In this document: positions 1 through 8,162 of the stretch, in pieces
Layout: each line of letters starts with the position of its first letter
Position numbering within the stretch: the first letter of the stretch is position 1
From: Komagataeibacter kakiaceti JCM 25156
GTDB lineage: Bacteria > Pseudomonadota > Alphaproteobacteria > Acetobacterales > Acetobacteraceae
Direction of reading: 5' to 3'
Length of the DNA stretch: 12,057 bases
Assembly (NCBI RefSeq): GCF_000613305.1
Contig: NZ_BAIO01000033.1
Span: 1-12,057, forward strand
Made by a program: the position numbers and the translations under genes
Notes under the pieces: model-generated
Told to the model about the DNA's origin: nothing
The model's database searches: none
What the model saw: only the letters and a program-made list of their open reading frames with translations

Positions 1-701
1 CTGCGTGGCGATGCGCGCGGCCATCAGCTTGGTCCGCATACCGCCCGAGGAATACCCCGGCGGCGGCGCACCGCCCATGGCCTCGATGCTTTCCGTCAGC
101 GCGGTGACAACCGGCAGGTGGCGGGCGTCGGGATTGTTGCGGGGGTCGGCGGTGTAGAGGCCGTCAATGTCGGACAGCAGGACAAGCTGGTCCGCATTGA
201 TCATCTCCGCCACGCGGGCGGCCAGCCGGTCGTTATCACCAAAGCGGATCTCGGTCGTGGCGATGGCGTCGTTTTCGTTGATGATGGGCACGCAGCCCAG
301 CGCCAGCAGCGTGTTGAGGGACGCGCGGGCGTTCAGGTAACGGGTGCGGTGTTCGGTATCATCGGGGGTAAGCAGCAGTTGCGCCGCGGTCAGGCCGCGT
401 TGCGACAGCGCATCGGTCCAGGCCTGCGCCAGCCGGATCTGCCCCACCGAGGCCGCGGCCTGCTTTTCCTCCAGCCGCAGCACGGGCCGTGTCAGCCCCA
501 GATGGTGCCGCGCCAGCGCCACCGCGCCGGATGACACCACCACGACCTCGGTGCCCTGTTCGCGCAATGCCGCAATATCCTGCGAAACACTGTCCAGCCA
601 CGCCTGCCGGGGGGCGGCAAGCGCGGGATCGACGATCAGCGCGCTCCCGATCTTGATGACAACGCGCCGCGCGTCACGTAGCGAGGGAAGGGGGGTGTCC
701 G

Positions 702-705
<4 letters not shown>
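1..705 (-). CDS. proB: Glutamate 5-kinase, N-terminal 235 residues (runs off the left edge)
   Basis: The enzyme phosphorylates L-glutamate to gamma-glutamyl phosphate, the first step of proline synthesis in the cytoplasm. Reading down from the ATG at 705 the frame is open to base 1. It gives an amino-acid-kinase fold: an early [12 protein letters not shown]-binding strand, [13 protein letters not shown], the [18 protein letters not shown] substrate/nucleotide motif, [12 protein letters not shown] and GGMRTKL. The family is about 370 residues with a C-terminal PUA domain, so roughly the last third lies outside the window. The start codon overlaps the obgE stop as ATGA (705-702), so the two are probably translationally coupled. 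A GGGGAG ribosome site lies about 11 bases upstream, inside the obgE end. The loop before GGMRTKL reads PGYSS where many homologues have GVGT; this is probably lineage variation. Identification is firm. Confidence 0.95.
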
Positions 706-1817
<1,112 letters not shown>

Positions 1818-1820
1818 ACG

Positions 1821-1849
1821 AAAAAGGGGCGGCCAGAATGACCGCCCCC
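1821..1849 (-). terminator. Rho-independent terminator after rpmA
   Basis: On the minus strand a GGGGCGG stem (plus 1842-1848) pairs with CCGCCCC (plus 1826-1832) across a 9-base spacer, followed directly by TTTTT (plus 1825-1821). This is a textbook intrinsic terminator about 40 bases after the rpmA stop. It implies that rplU-rpmA is one transcript and that obgE-proB needs its own promoter or read-through. Confidence 0.85.
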
Positions 1850-1887
1850 TTCAATTCGGGAAATCCCGTCGGGATAAGGCGCGTGCC

Positions 1888-2157
1888 TTATTCCGCCGCC
1901 AGCGGCAGGCTCTGCACCGAAACGTGCACCCGGCCTTCCGCGCGGCGTTCGAACTTCACCTGTCCGTCCACGAGGGAAAACAGGGTGTGATCGCGGCCTA
2001 CGCCAACATTCACGCCTGCCTTCATCTTCGTGCCACGCTGGCGCACGATGATGTTGCCAGCCACGACGCTTTCGCCGCCAAACTTCTTGACGCCAAGCCG
2101 ACGTCCGGCGCTATCGCGTCCGTTACGGGACGAACCGCCCGCCTTTTTTTGTGCCAT
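1888..2157 (-). CDS. rpmA: 50S ribosomal protein L27
   Basis: L27 is an 89-residue large-subunit protein whose N-terminal tail reaches the peptidyl-transferase centre. The sequence begins [20 protein letters not shown], which is diagnostic. It continues with [24 protein letters not shown] and [15 protein letters not shown]. There is no N-terminal extension needing cleavage, unlike in Firmicutes. A GGAG ribosome site sits 8 bases upstream of the ATG at 2157. It lies 66 bases downstream of rplU, the usual pairing, and ends before a strong terminator. It is complete and intact. Confidence 0.98.
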   Translation of the reverse strand: MAQKKAGGSSRNGRDSAGRRLGVKKFGGESVVAGNIIVRQRGTKMKAGVNVGVGRDHTLFSLVDGQVKFERRAEGRVHVSVQSLPLAAE

Positions 2158-2223
2158 TGCCTGAACTCCTTAAAACTGAAATCTTTCTGATCGAACCTGT
2201 CCGGCCGGGGGGCGGGGCAGGGA

Positions 2224-2538
2224 TCAGGCGGCGTTGATCGCGGAGATGCGCACCACGGTCACCGGCTGGCGGTGGCCATTCTTGCGGCGGCTGTTCTGCC
2301 GGCGGCGCTTCTTGAAGATGATGACCTTGGCCAGGCGGTCCTGGGCAATCACGGTCGCGGTCACGGTGGCGCCCGCCACGGTGGGCGCGCCGATGGTCGT
2401 GCCACCTTCGCCGCCAACGGCCAGAACCTGATCGAACGTGATCGTGGCGCCGGCTTCGGCTTCCAGCTTTTCAACCTTCAGGACGGCATCCTTGGAAACG
2501 CGGTACTGCTTCCCGCCGGTACGGATAACTGCAAACAT
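2224..2538 (-). CDS. rplU: 50S ribosomal protein L21
   Basis: L21 is a 104-residue 23S rRNA-binding protein of the large subunit. The start [25 protein letters not shown] is the family signature. The basic stretch [24 protein letters not shown] is the conserved rRNA-binding C-terminal region. An AGAAGAG ribosome site precedes the ATG at 2538. It is the first gene of the rplU-rpmA unit and is divergent from the tRNA-Ser gene, so 2539-2784 must hold promoters for both. It is complete and intact. Confidence 0.98.
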   Translation of the reverse strand: MFAVIRTGGKQYRVSKDAVLKVEKLEAEAGATITFDQVLAVGGEGGTTIGAPTVAGATVTATVIAQDRLAKVIIFKKRRRQNSRRKNGHRQPVTVVRISAINAA

Positions 2539-2665
2539 ATCTCTTCTGTCTTTCCGATCTCTTGGCGTGCGCGGCGCGTTGTGGCGCAGGCGACACGGCC
2601 CAGTCGCTTTTTATATTGGCCACCATTTACAGCGGCGTCCCCGTTCCGCGCGGGGTGAATGCGGG

Positions 2666-2694
2666 CTTTTACTGGGTGGCGCGGGCAAGGTCAA
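2666..2694 (-). promoter_or_regulatory. Candidate sigma-70 promoter for rplU-rpmA
   Basis: On the minus strand TTGACC (plus 2694-2689) is followed, after exactly 17 bases, by TAAAAG (plus 2671-2666). The -35 is a good match and the -10 a fair one (4 of 6). This places a start roughly 120 bases upstream of rplU, leaving a leader. A second -10-like TATAAA (plus 2615-2610) lies nearer the gene but lacks a clear -35. This is a reading by eye only. Confidence 0.35.
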
Positions 2695-2784
2695 CATTTT
2701 TATGCCTGCCTGCCCGATGGCAAAAAAGCCCCTTGCGCCCCTTATCGCTCCCCCCTATAAGCCGCTGCATCACCGCGTGCAGAT

Positions 2785-2875
<91 letters not shown>

Positions 2876-2891
2876 TGATTTTAATAAGTCA

Positions 2892-2912
2892 GACGGCCAA
2901 CCTGGAGCCGTC
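2892..2912 (+). terminator. Possible hairpin terminator after tRNA-Ser
   Basis: GACGGC (2892-2897) and GCCGTC (2907-2912) form a 6-bp stem with a 9-base loop 17 bases after the tRNA. It is followed by CGGGTTATTATT, which is T-rich but not a clean T run. The position suits tRNA transcript ending; the sequence support is modest. Confidence 0.35.
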
Positions 2913-2949
2913 CGGGTTATTATTCATTGGCTTTATTATGCGATCATTA

Positions 2950-3115
2950 CCAAAAAATCTCTGAACCCAACGTAAGGGTGCTGTCGTATTCCCGGTCCTT
3001 GACGGCTTCGTCAAGGCGGTTTGGTTCGGGACCGCGAGATCTATGCCAATGACTGCGTAGATCCATTGCGTGACGAGCGGACAAGGCCGTCCGAGGTCAT
3101 CGACATCCTGCATGA
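2950..3115 (-). pseudogene. Probable decayed IS5-type transposase fragment
   Basis: An open minus-strand stretch contains the phrase IGIDLAVPNQTALTKPSRT. It resembles the (M/L)G(L/I)DLxVPDHTTLSRR segment found before the DDE catalytic part of IS5-group transposases common in acetic acid bacteria. The reading frame has no recognisable N-terminal or catalytic parts, and nearby bases are out of frame or unrelated, so this can only be a relic. The similarity is from memory and short, so the family call is tentative. Confidence 0.35.
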
Positions 3116-3540
3116 TTGAAGATAGCCCGAATAAGTAAGGGCATGAGATCATCCATCTACGTATGAAAAGAACGAGGTGGTTGCCAGCCAGCTACCCATC
3201 ATCTTCGTCGATTTTCTCACAATTTACAATTTGCTGAACCTTCTGCCGGCTGTTTTCAAATGGGCACGCCAGCATGGCCATAGGGTCGATATTCCTTCCT
3301 TGCGCGGGAATAGTCCGGTCGAAGCCCAGTGATGGAAACCTGTCTGTCTACCTGTCCGATTCTGATCAGGTCGGATTGCTGACTGCGCATGAAAAAGGAT
3401 CGCCCTGACTGGTCAGGACCTTACGAATCGCTATGCACACCGTCATGCGGCTGGAAGTGTTCGTGTCCTTAAGTGGATGGCTGTCCACAATGCGCATATC
3501 CAGTCGTGAAATCCGAGAACAGCCCGGTTCGTCATGTGCC
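3116..3540. other. Degenerate stretch without a recognisable gene
   Basis: About 425 bases between the two transposase relics. Short open stretches exist on both strands. For example, a plus-strand run near 3150-3330 reads NLLNLLPAVFKWARQHGHRVD before a stop; it has no start codon and no family I recognise. The stretch may be the eroded catalytic half of the IS481 element to its right, but I could not align it convincingly. No RNA gene or repeat array is visible. Confidence 0.5.
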
Positions 3541-3897
3541 CCTACCGGTCGCCTCGTTCCACCTGACGGTTGGTCTGGGGGCGTGACGCTGAAAGAATCG
3601 ATGCGGCACTGAGCATGTCAGATGCGGGAGACGTGTCTGTAGGGTGTAAAGGCAATCACCCAATGGAAATGGCGTATGTCAACCAAATGCCACGATCATT
3701 GCTCCTTTCATTTTGGAGGTGAGGGTGACGGGTAGCTCTTTTGGTTCTGCCTTCAGGTCTTCCACAGTCTGCTGTTGCCGCTGCGTCGCTACTGTCATCA
3801 GGTTAATTCCCGATTCTTGGCTCAGTGCCACGCGCACGGCTTTTGATTGCTGGGTTGCTGACCGGGTGGCATGCGTGGTCGTGGCGCTACCTGCCTG
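3541..3897 (-). pseudogene. Decayed IS481-family transposase (N-terminal part)
   Basis: On the minus strand the frame from about 3897 reads GSATTTHATRSATQQS, then GINLMTV, TVEDLKAEPKE and AMIVAFG, then a stop at 3679. Just past it the next frame reads HTPFPLGDCLYTLQTRLPHLT and a decayed PHRFFQRH. Together these follow the order of IS481 transposases: an HTH start like GSATTTEAVRRAIQ, GINPKTV, a PK-rich linker, AIIVAFRRHTLLPLDDCLYALQ, then PHLTRSSLHRCLQRHG. The arginine of the expected FRRHT junction is lost with a stop and frame change. The integrase catalytic domain is not recognisable. The element abuts the 3' end of the nucleotidyltransferase gene with about 50 bases between, suggesting that mobile DNA helped bring in or trim the cassette. 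Confidence 0.7.
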
Positions 3898-3948
3898 ACA
3901 GGGCGCGCTTCCCCGCTTGTGAAAATAATGCACCATCAAACCCCGCGC

Positions 3949-4635
3949 CTAAACGCCTGGAGAGGATTCCAGCATCGCATCGGGCAAAAGCCATTTAATG
4001 CCGCGTTGAGCGCGGATGAGATCTTCTTCCGTATCGACTTCATAAGCTTCCACCTGCGTTGCGGGCAGGGGAAGTGAACGAGACAGATAGGTGTAAACGT
4101 TCGTATTGTCTTGTGGCTTCAAAAGATGCGTTGGTAGCCATGATATGTTGGCCCACTCAAAGGGCGTTTTGCGTACGCGGTTGAAGTCCGTTACGAGACC
4201 GTTCTCATCCAGATCGACATAAACGGCGTCATTTGTTTTGGCCTTCGTAATGGCAAGTCGGGGCTCCGCCGTCTTGCAGGACTTCAGGAAATTCTGGAAC
4301 GAACAGGGATTGATCAGCAGGTCCGCATCCATGAACAGACAGTCAGAGCCAGTAACGTGCCTGGCCCCGAGAACATAACTGTGTAAGGTTGTCGTGTTCC
4401 GGAAATCAGGGTTGCGAACAATAATGATATCGCGACGGAGACGGGTGATCTCCTTGATCACGCTATTTTCCATGAACCCGACAACAATACGTACATCAGG
4501 AACATCGGCCAAAAGAGAAACAATATGCTGTAATATTGTTCCGCCACCAATTTCGACCAGGCATTTTGGCTTGCCGTGTCCCAGGCGGGATCCCAGGCCC
4601 GCGGCTGCTATAACAGCGTGTTTAACAGACGACAT
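3949..4635 (-). CDS. Nucleotidyltransferase, LicC/GlmU-like (NTP-transferase fold)
   Basis: A 228-residue protein with the NTP-transferase nucleotide-binding start AVIAAAGLGSRLGHGKPKCL (about residues 8-27). This has the GxGSRxG loop and a downstream lysine as in sugar-1-phosphate and phosphocholine cytidylyltransferases. CLFMDADLLIN carries the metal-binding aspartates, and EAYEVDTEEDLIRA is the usual C-terminal strand-helix. There is no hexapeptide-repeat domain, so it is not GlmU itself; the size fits LicC-type or phosphonate (PntC-like) cytidylyltransferases. Activation of a phosphorylated small molecule as a CDP- (or UDP-) derivative is inferred. The start at 4635 follows a strong GGAGAAGG ribosome site and overlaps the phosphatase end by 28 bases, implying coupled expression. 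It is the last cassette gene. Confidence 0.8.
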   Translation of the reverse strand: MSSVKHAVIAAAGLGSRLGHGKPKCLVEIGGGTILQHIVSLLADVPDVRIVVGFMENSVIKEITRLRRDIIIVRNPDFRNTTTLHSYVLGARHVTGSDCLFMDADLLINPCSFQNFLKSCKTAEPRLAITKAKTNDAVYVDLDENGLVTDFNRVRKTPFEWANISWLPTHLLKPQDNTNVYTYLSRSLPLPATQVEAYEVDTEEDLIRAQRGIKWLLPDAMLESSPGV

Positions 4636-5213
4636 AATCCTTCTCCGCTCAGTGTAATATAATCCGCCGTTGATACCAGACTTTCCGGGCTTGAATGAGT
4701 GCCATTGTAAGCAATACCAATATCAGCCACCTCAAACATAGGAACGTCATTATGTCCATCGCCAACAGCAACAAGACGGCGGAAACGTTCCTTCAGGGCA
4801 AGGCCCGGCGTGTTCTTGCGGAGAACACTTACAAGTTCCAGGGTTCCATCCTCCTTTCTCAAACTGGTGGAGGAAAAATAGTTACAACCCAGTTTTTTTA
4901 ATAAAGGGGCAATCCACACATCCAGATTTCCTGTTACCACGAAGCACCGATCATGATTCTTCCTGATAAAATCAGTAATATATGGGTCGAATTCAACGGA
5001 ATTGACCGCAGCCTGAATGCGATCGACTGGAATGGAGCGCAAAATGGCAAAGCGAAGGCGGAAGGAGTGTTCAAACGGGATATGCCCTGCCATCGTAAGC
5101 TGCGTCAGAAGTGACATTTCCTGTTCAAGTCCAACTTCTGAAGCAATAATGGGCAGCAATTCAGATTTTGTAATAGTTCCATCAAGATCAAAGCAGAAGC
5201 AGGTATCACTCAT
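4608..5213 (-). CDS. HAD superfamily phosphatase, SerB/HAD-IB-like
   Basis: A 201-residue haloacid-dehalogenase-fold hydrolase that probably removes phosphate from a small cytoplasmic metabolite. Motif I is CFDLDGT, with nucleophile D9 and acid D11. The motif II region is FVVTGNLD. A lysine in the RKNTPGLALKER region is a motif III candidate. Motif IV is GDGHNDVPMFEVADIGIAYN. The cap insert between motifs I and II is helical, as in phosphoserine phosphatase relatives. I chose the ATG at 5213 (MSDTCFCFDLDGT) over the in-frame ATG at 5267. It puts motif I at the normal place, makes an ATGA overlap with the upstream methyltransferase stop, and has AAGGGG upstream. The substrate is unknown; the neighbours suggest a phosphorylated precursor of the group activated by the nucleotidyltransferase. 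Confidence 0.82.
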   Translation of the reverse strand: MSDTCFCFDLDGTITKSELLPIIASEVGLEQEMSLLTQLTMAGHIPFEHSFRLRFAILRSIPVDRIQAAVNSVEFDPYITDFIRKNHDRCFVVTGNLDVWIAPLLKKLGCNYFSSTSLRKEDGTLELVSVLRKNTPGLALKERFRRLVAVGDGHNDVPMFEVADIGIAYNGTHSSPESLVSTADYITLSGEGLCRLLNTLL

Positions 5214-5962
5214 GCAGATGCCCCTTGATGCCGTACAAGACAGAACTGCTGCTGGGTTTCTGCCCACCTGTTCACGTCGGGATCAACGAACAAAGGAGAA
5301 AACCCGGAAATTCTATAGTGTTCGTTTGGAAAGAACTGAGTGAGTATATCCTGTATTTCCTCGGGTGTGCGGTAGATGGCGCTGTAGTACGACTGCAGGT
5401 CTTCCGACCAATGGTCCTTCAGGGATAATCGCCCCTGAACGCCTACAGGTTCACGTAAGCAGAGGATACCGCCCGGCGCAAGAATACGGGATAGTATTGC
5501 AAACAGTAATGCCAGTTGATCATCATTCAGGTACATGATGATCCCCATCAGTAAGATGCGGTCAAACTGTATTTCATTGCCAGGAAAAATGTCTTCAAGA
5601 TCATCAATCCCGGCGTTTATGAACGTTACATTCTCGAACGGACACATGTGACGCGCAATGTTGACAAGGCCCTCGCTGGCGTCAATGCCGACGCCCAGGG
5701 AGATCTGGTCGTGCAGCGCGGAAAGCCAGCGACCTATCCCACATCCAACATCCAGCACTGTCTCTTTGCCAGTCAATGCAAGAAGGGGAGTAATGCGTGC
5801 CCGTTCCATCGCATCCCTCCGCTCGGCAAGTTCAGGATTTTTATCCTGATACATTGTGGTTACAAGTGGATGGGTTGGATTGAAGGTGGCGGCTCGCTGT
5901 TCAAAGAACTTAATAACAGAATCATGCGAAAGTGACACATTCTGATTTTTTGTCCGGGACAT
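5210..5962 (-). CDS. Class I SAM-dependent methyltransferase
   Basis: A 250-residue cytoplasmic methyltransferase. Motif I is VLDVGCGIGRW (about 69-79), the SAM-binding glycine loop. GIDAS (about 92-96) provides the acidic residue for the SAM ribose. The FDRILLMGIIMYL region and LAPGGILCLREPVG correspond to the later Rossmann strands. The N-terminal 60 residues resemble small-molecule or glycan methyltransferases rather than RNA or DNA ones, but the acceptor cannot be deduced. It starts at 5962 with a GAGG about 12 bases upstream, 35 bases after the phosphotransferase stop, and its stop overlaps the phosphatase start as ATGA. Cassette context suggests O- or N-methylation of a glycan substituent or its precursor. 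Confidence 0.85.
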   Translation of the reverse strand: MSRTKNQNVSLSHDSVIKFFEQRAATFNPTHPLVTTMYQDKNPELAERRDAMERARITPLLALTGKETVLDVGCGIGRWLSALHDQISLGVGIDASEGLVNIARHMCPFENVTFINAGIDDLEDIFPGNEIQFDRILLMGIIMYLNDDQLALLFAILSRILAPGGILCLREPVGVQGRLSLKDHWSEDLQSYYSAIYRTPEEIQDILTQFFPNEHYRISGFSPLFVDPDVNRWAETQQQFCLVRHQGASA

Positions 5963-5997
5963 GAATATATAATCCTCGTGGATATTTTAAGCTAACA

Positions 5998-7449
5998 TTA
6001 TTCAAATAATTTATTATTATCTTTCATGTCATTATATATGGAGTCCAGAATTATCTCAGATGCGGGGACTTGTTCCGGCTGCAATATATGCTTTAACTGT
6101 TCGCGCTCGCTCTCGAATTCCCAGGCGCCCCCGTTTTTATAGAAAATAACGGCATCCTTCATTTCAGAAAAAGAATAAACGCGCCGGGTGCAGGAAACGG
6201 CTAGTTCGCCAATGGCATTGAATGCCGCATGTTTCCCGGAATCAAAGAAAACCAGAGGTTTGTCAAAAAGGGGATATTCCGTAAGAAAGGAAAGGCTGTC
6301 GGTTATCATCATGTCTGAAGCATCAAACAGGTCACCGTATTCCCCTGTCTCGATTGCGCAGTTTTCAAGCGCATTCCATTGCCGCAGATACCCTTCATAT
6401 TGCTGGGCATTCATGATGCCAGAAGCAATCACACCGCTTGATAGGGCAGGATGGGGTTTGAATACGAACTGAATGTCGGGACTGTTCCGGGCCCAGGCCA
6501 GCATGTCAGCATAAATACGATTAAAAACACCAAAATTCAGGGGGTTATTATATACTGAATGATGTGGTGCCCATATGACACGAAAGCTTCGGCCATTAGG
6601 TTCGGGTAATGGCCAGACACCATGTCCCTTTGAGCGGAGCAGGTAGTCAAACTTCGGGCAGCCGGACAAAATGAATTTTTTCGGATCAGAGTGCTGAAAG
6701 CTTTGGAAAAGTCTGACGCTCATCTCCGTTTCACAAAAAATACGCCATGCGGCACGATGATAAGCCTGATCATAGGCATTGGGTTGTGGCAGGTGGGAAG
6801 GCGTCGTGTTCGTTCCATTATTGGAGGCGATGAAGTCGCCCTGAAGAACAAATACCCCGTAAGGAACCATGCACAGGCGCGCGAAATTGAGTTCACGTGT
6901 TGTAAAAGCCGGCATGACGTCACAATCCCATGGCTGCTGCCGGAAAATGACATCTGGTCTCAGGCTTTTTAAAATACTCAGCCCTTCATAGGAATTGGGC
7001 ATGTTCAGGCGTAAATGAGGGATACCCATCCGATCAAATGCTGAACTTACATCATTTTCACCGTAGAAATCGCCATGCCCGTGATGTCGCGTATAGGTAC
7101 TGAGCACCAGGGGTTCAAACCGGTGGTCTTTGCGCATCCGATCATAAATATCGGCGAGTGAATTCCACATGGCTATGGAATGAACAAGGAAGATACAACG
7201 AATTCTGCTGGATTCACATCCATTGCGCAGCGATATATTGCTGCTTTCCTGAATTGACGTTATTATTGGAATTATTTGACCATAATGCTGCGCTATGACC
7301 TGCATGGCCATGGACATTTTTTGAATGGATTCCATGAGGGTCTGATTTTTTTTGTTATTTTCTTCTATTCTGGAATGAATATTCTTTATATCTTCATGGA
7401 TGCGGTCAATCTTCGCGGCAATGACATCTGTTTTTTCAATCTTATCCAT
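5998..7449 (-). CDS. CDP-glycerol glycerophosphotransferase-like enzyme with N-terminal coiled coil
   Basis: A 483-residue protein, first gene of the cassette. Residues about 80-480 resemble the TagB/TagF-type (PF04464) GT-B fold. VIWAPHHS (292-298) and FVFKPHPALSS (328-338) carry the conserved histidines. SDMMITDSLSFLTEYPLFDKPLVFF near 378-402 matches the conserved D(Y/S)SS...(D/E)(F/Y) donor-site region. This family transfers a phospho-alcohol (such as glycerol phosphate) from a CDP donor to a glycan or polymer at the inner membrane face. Residues 10-52 form a near-perfect heptad coiled coil, unusual for this family. No signal peptide or membrane segment is evident. The start at 7449 has only a weak GAG upstream. 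Base composition is visibly richer in A+T than the flanks. The exact donor and acceptor are unknown. Confidence 0.78.
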   Translation of the reverse strand: MDKIEKTDVIAAKIDRIHEDIKNIHSRIEENNKKNQTLMESIQKMSMAMQVIAQHYGQIIPIITSIQESSNISLRNGCESSRIRCIFLVHSIAMWNSLADIYDRMRKDHRFEPLVLSTYTRHHGHGDFYGENDVSSAFDRMGIPHLRLNMPNSYEGLSILKSLRPDVIFRQQPWDCDVMPAFTTRELNFARLCMVPYGVFVLQGDFIASNNGTNTTPSHLPQPNAYDQAYHRAAWRIFCETEMSVRLFQSFQHSDPKKFILSGCPKFDYLLRSKGHGVWPLPEPNGRSFRVIWAPHHSVYNNPLNFGVFNRIYADMLAWARNSPDIQFVFKPHPALSSGVIASGIMNAQQYEGYLRQWNALENCAIETGEYGDLFDASDMMITDSLSFLTEYPLFDKPLVFFDSGKHAAFNAIGELAVSCTRRVYSFSEMKDAVIFYKNGGAWEFESEREQLKHILQPEQVPASEIILDSIYNDMKDNNKLFE

Positions 7450-7507
7450 GGTGTGCTTGCTCTGTATCCCGTGATGTCATGTTAACGCAAAGACGATCTG
7501 TCTGAAG

Positions 7508-7528
7508 ATATGTAATTCTTTTACATAT
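7508..7528. promoter_or_regulatory. 8-bp perfect inverted repeat upstream of the cassette (candidate operator or hairpin)
   Basis: ATATGTAA (7508-7515) and TTACATAT (7521-7528) are exact inverted copies separated by 5 bases, 59 bases upstream of the first cassette gene. The spacing suits a dimeric transcription-factor site or a small leader hairpin. An AT-rich stretch containing TATATAG lies just upstream on the minus strand and may hold the promoter, though no clear -35 is visible. Confidence 0.35.
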
Positions 7529-8110
7529 TCCGCGCGGATAGATGAACAGACCGAAAAAATATCTATATAGACTGACCTTGCTCCCGACACTCTTTTGGTT
7601 TGAGTTAGGGTCTACAGATTGCAGTATGCCTTGTCAGTGCGTTGAGCGAAAGCCTCCAGCCGTCCGAATCTGACGTTCGTCCTGCTGTTTTTTGGGCAGG
7701 ATTGCTGTGCTGGGGCGAGGACCAAAATTTGCGGATCGGGGCCATTTGCAAGGCCTGGAATTCGCGTTGCGTGCCCTGATAAAGACGGCGATATAGCAGT
7801 ATGCCAGCCAGATTCTGATTTTTTGGTCTTGTGGAAGCGCTGCTCTGCCCGGCATTGATCAGATCAATCGGTTGACCTGTCATTGCCGATGGTCCCTTCC
7901 ATCGGAAGGAAATATTACAAGGATGCTTACTTCAGCTTCGGGTGACTGAGGCGCACTCCGGATCTCTGTCGCACAGTTTCCTGTTCCAACACTCCGGGCT
8001 GGAAATGTCATCATGCCTGATAGTCCAGGTCGCCACAGGAACAACGCGATTCGTAAGCGGCTGCTTGAAAAGCCAGTCCACGAAACGTCCTGTAGTCATA
8101 AGAAAGTTTT
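7529..8110. other. Gene-poor stretch between cassette and guaD
   Basis: Roughly 580 bases with no gene I can support. Two overlapping minus-strand open frames (7605-7883 and 7634-7855) and two near 7932-8166 give peptides with no family resemblance, no convincing ribosome sites and competing frames. Base composition is intermediate between the AT-rich cassette and the GC-rich flank. It may be eroded mobile DNA, matching the debris on the other side of the cassette. Confidence 0.5.
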
Positions 8111-8114
8111 TGGT

Positions 8115-8136
8115 GAAGCTTTTTTCAAAAAGCTTC
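8115..8136. repeat. Perfect palindromic hairpin (GAAGCTTTTT arms) after guaD
   Basis: GAAGCTTTTT (8115-8124) and AAAAAGCTTC (8127-8136) are exact 10-bp inverted arms around two bases, preceded by AAGTTTTTGGT. I recall very similar AAGTTTTTGGTGAAGC-type palindromes scattered between genes in acetic acid bacteria, so this is probably one copy of a dispersed intergenic repeat. It lies 27 bases past the guaD stop and may double as a bidirectional transcription end. There is no clean T run directly after the stem on the minus strand. Confidence 0.6.
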
Positions 8137-8162
8137 AGGAATGCGCCAGCCATCAGAACGCG

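Noticed and set aside
3949..5213. Phosphonate or O-methyl phosphoramidate synthesis as the cassette's function
   Set aside because: No PEP mutase, phosphonopyruvate decarboxylase, glutamine kinase or amidotransferase is present. A nucleotidyltransferase alone does not support the claim.
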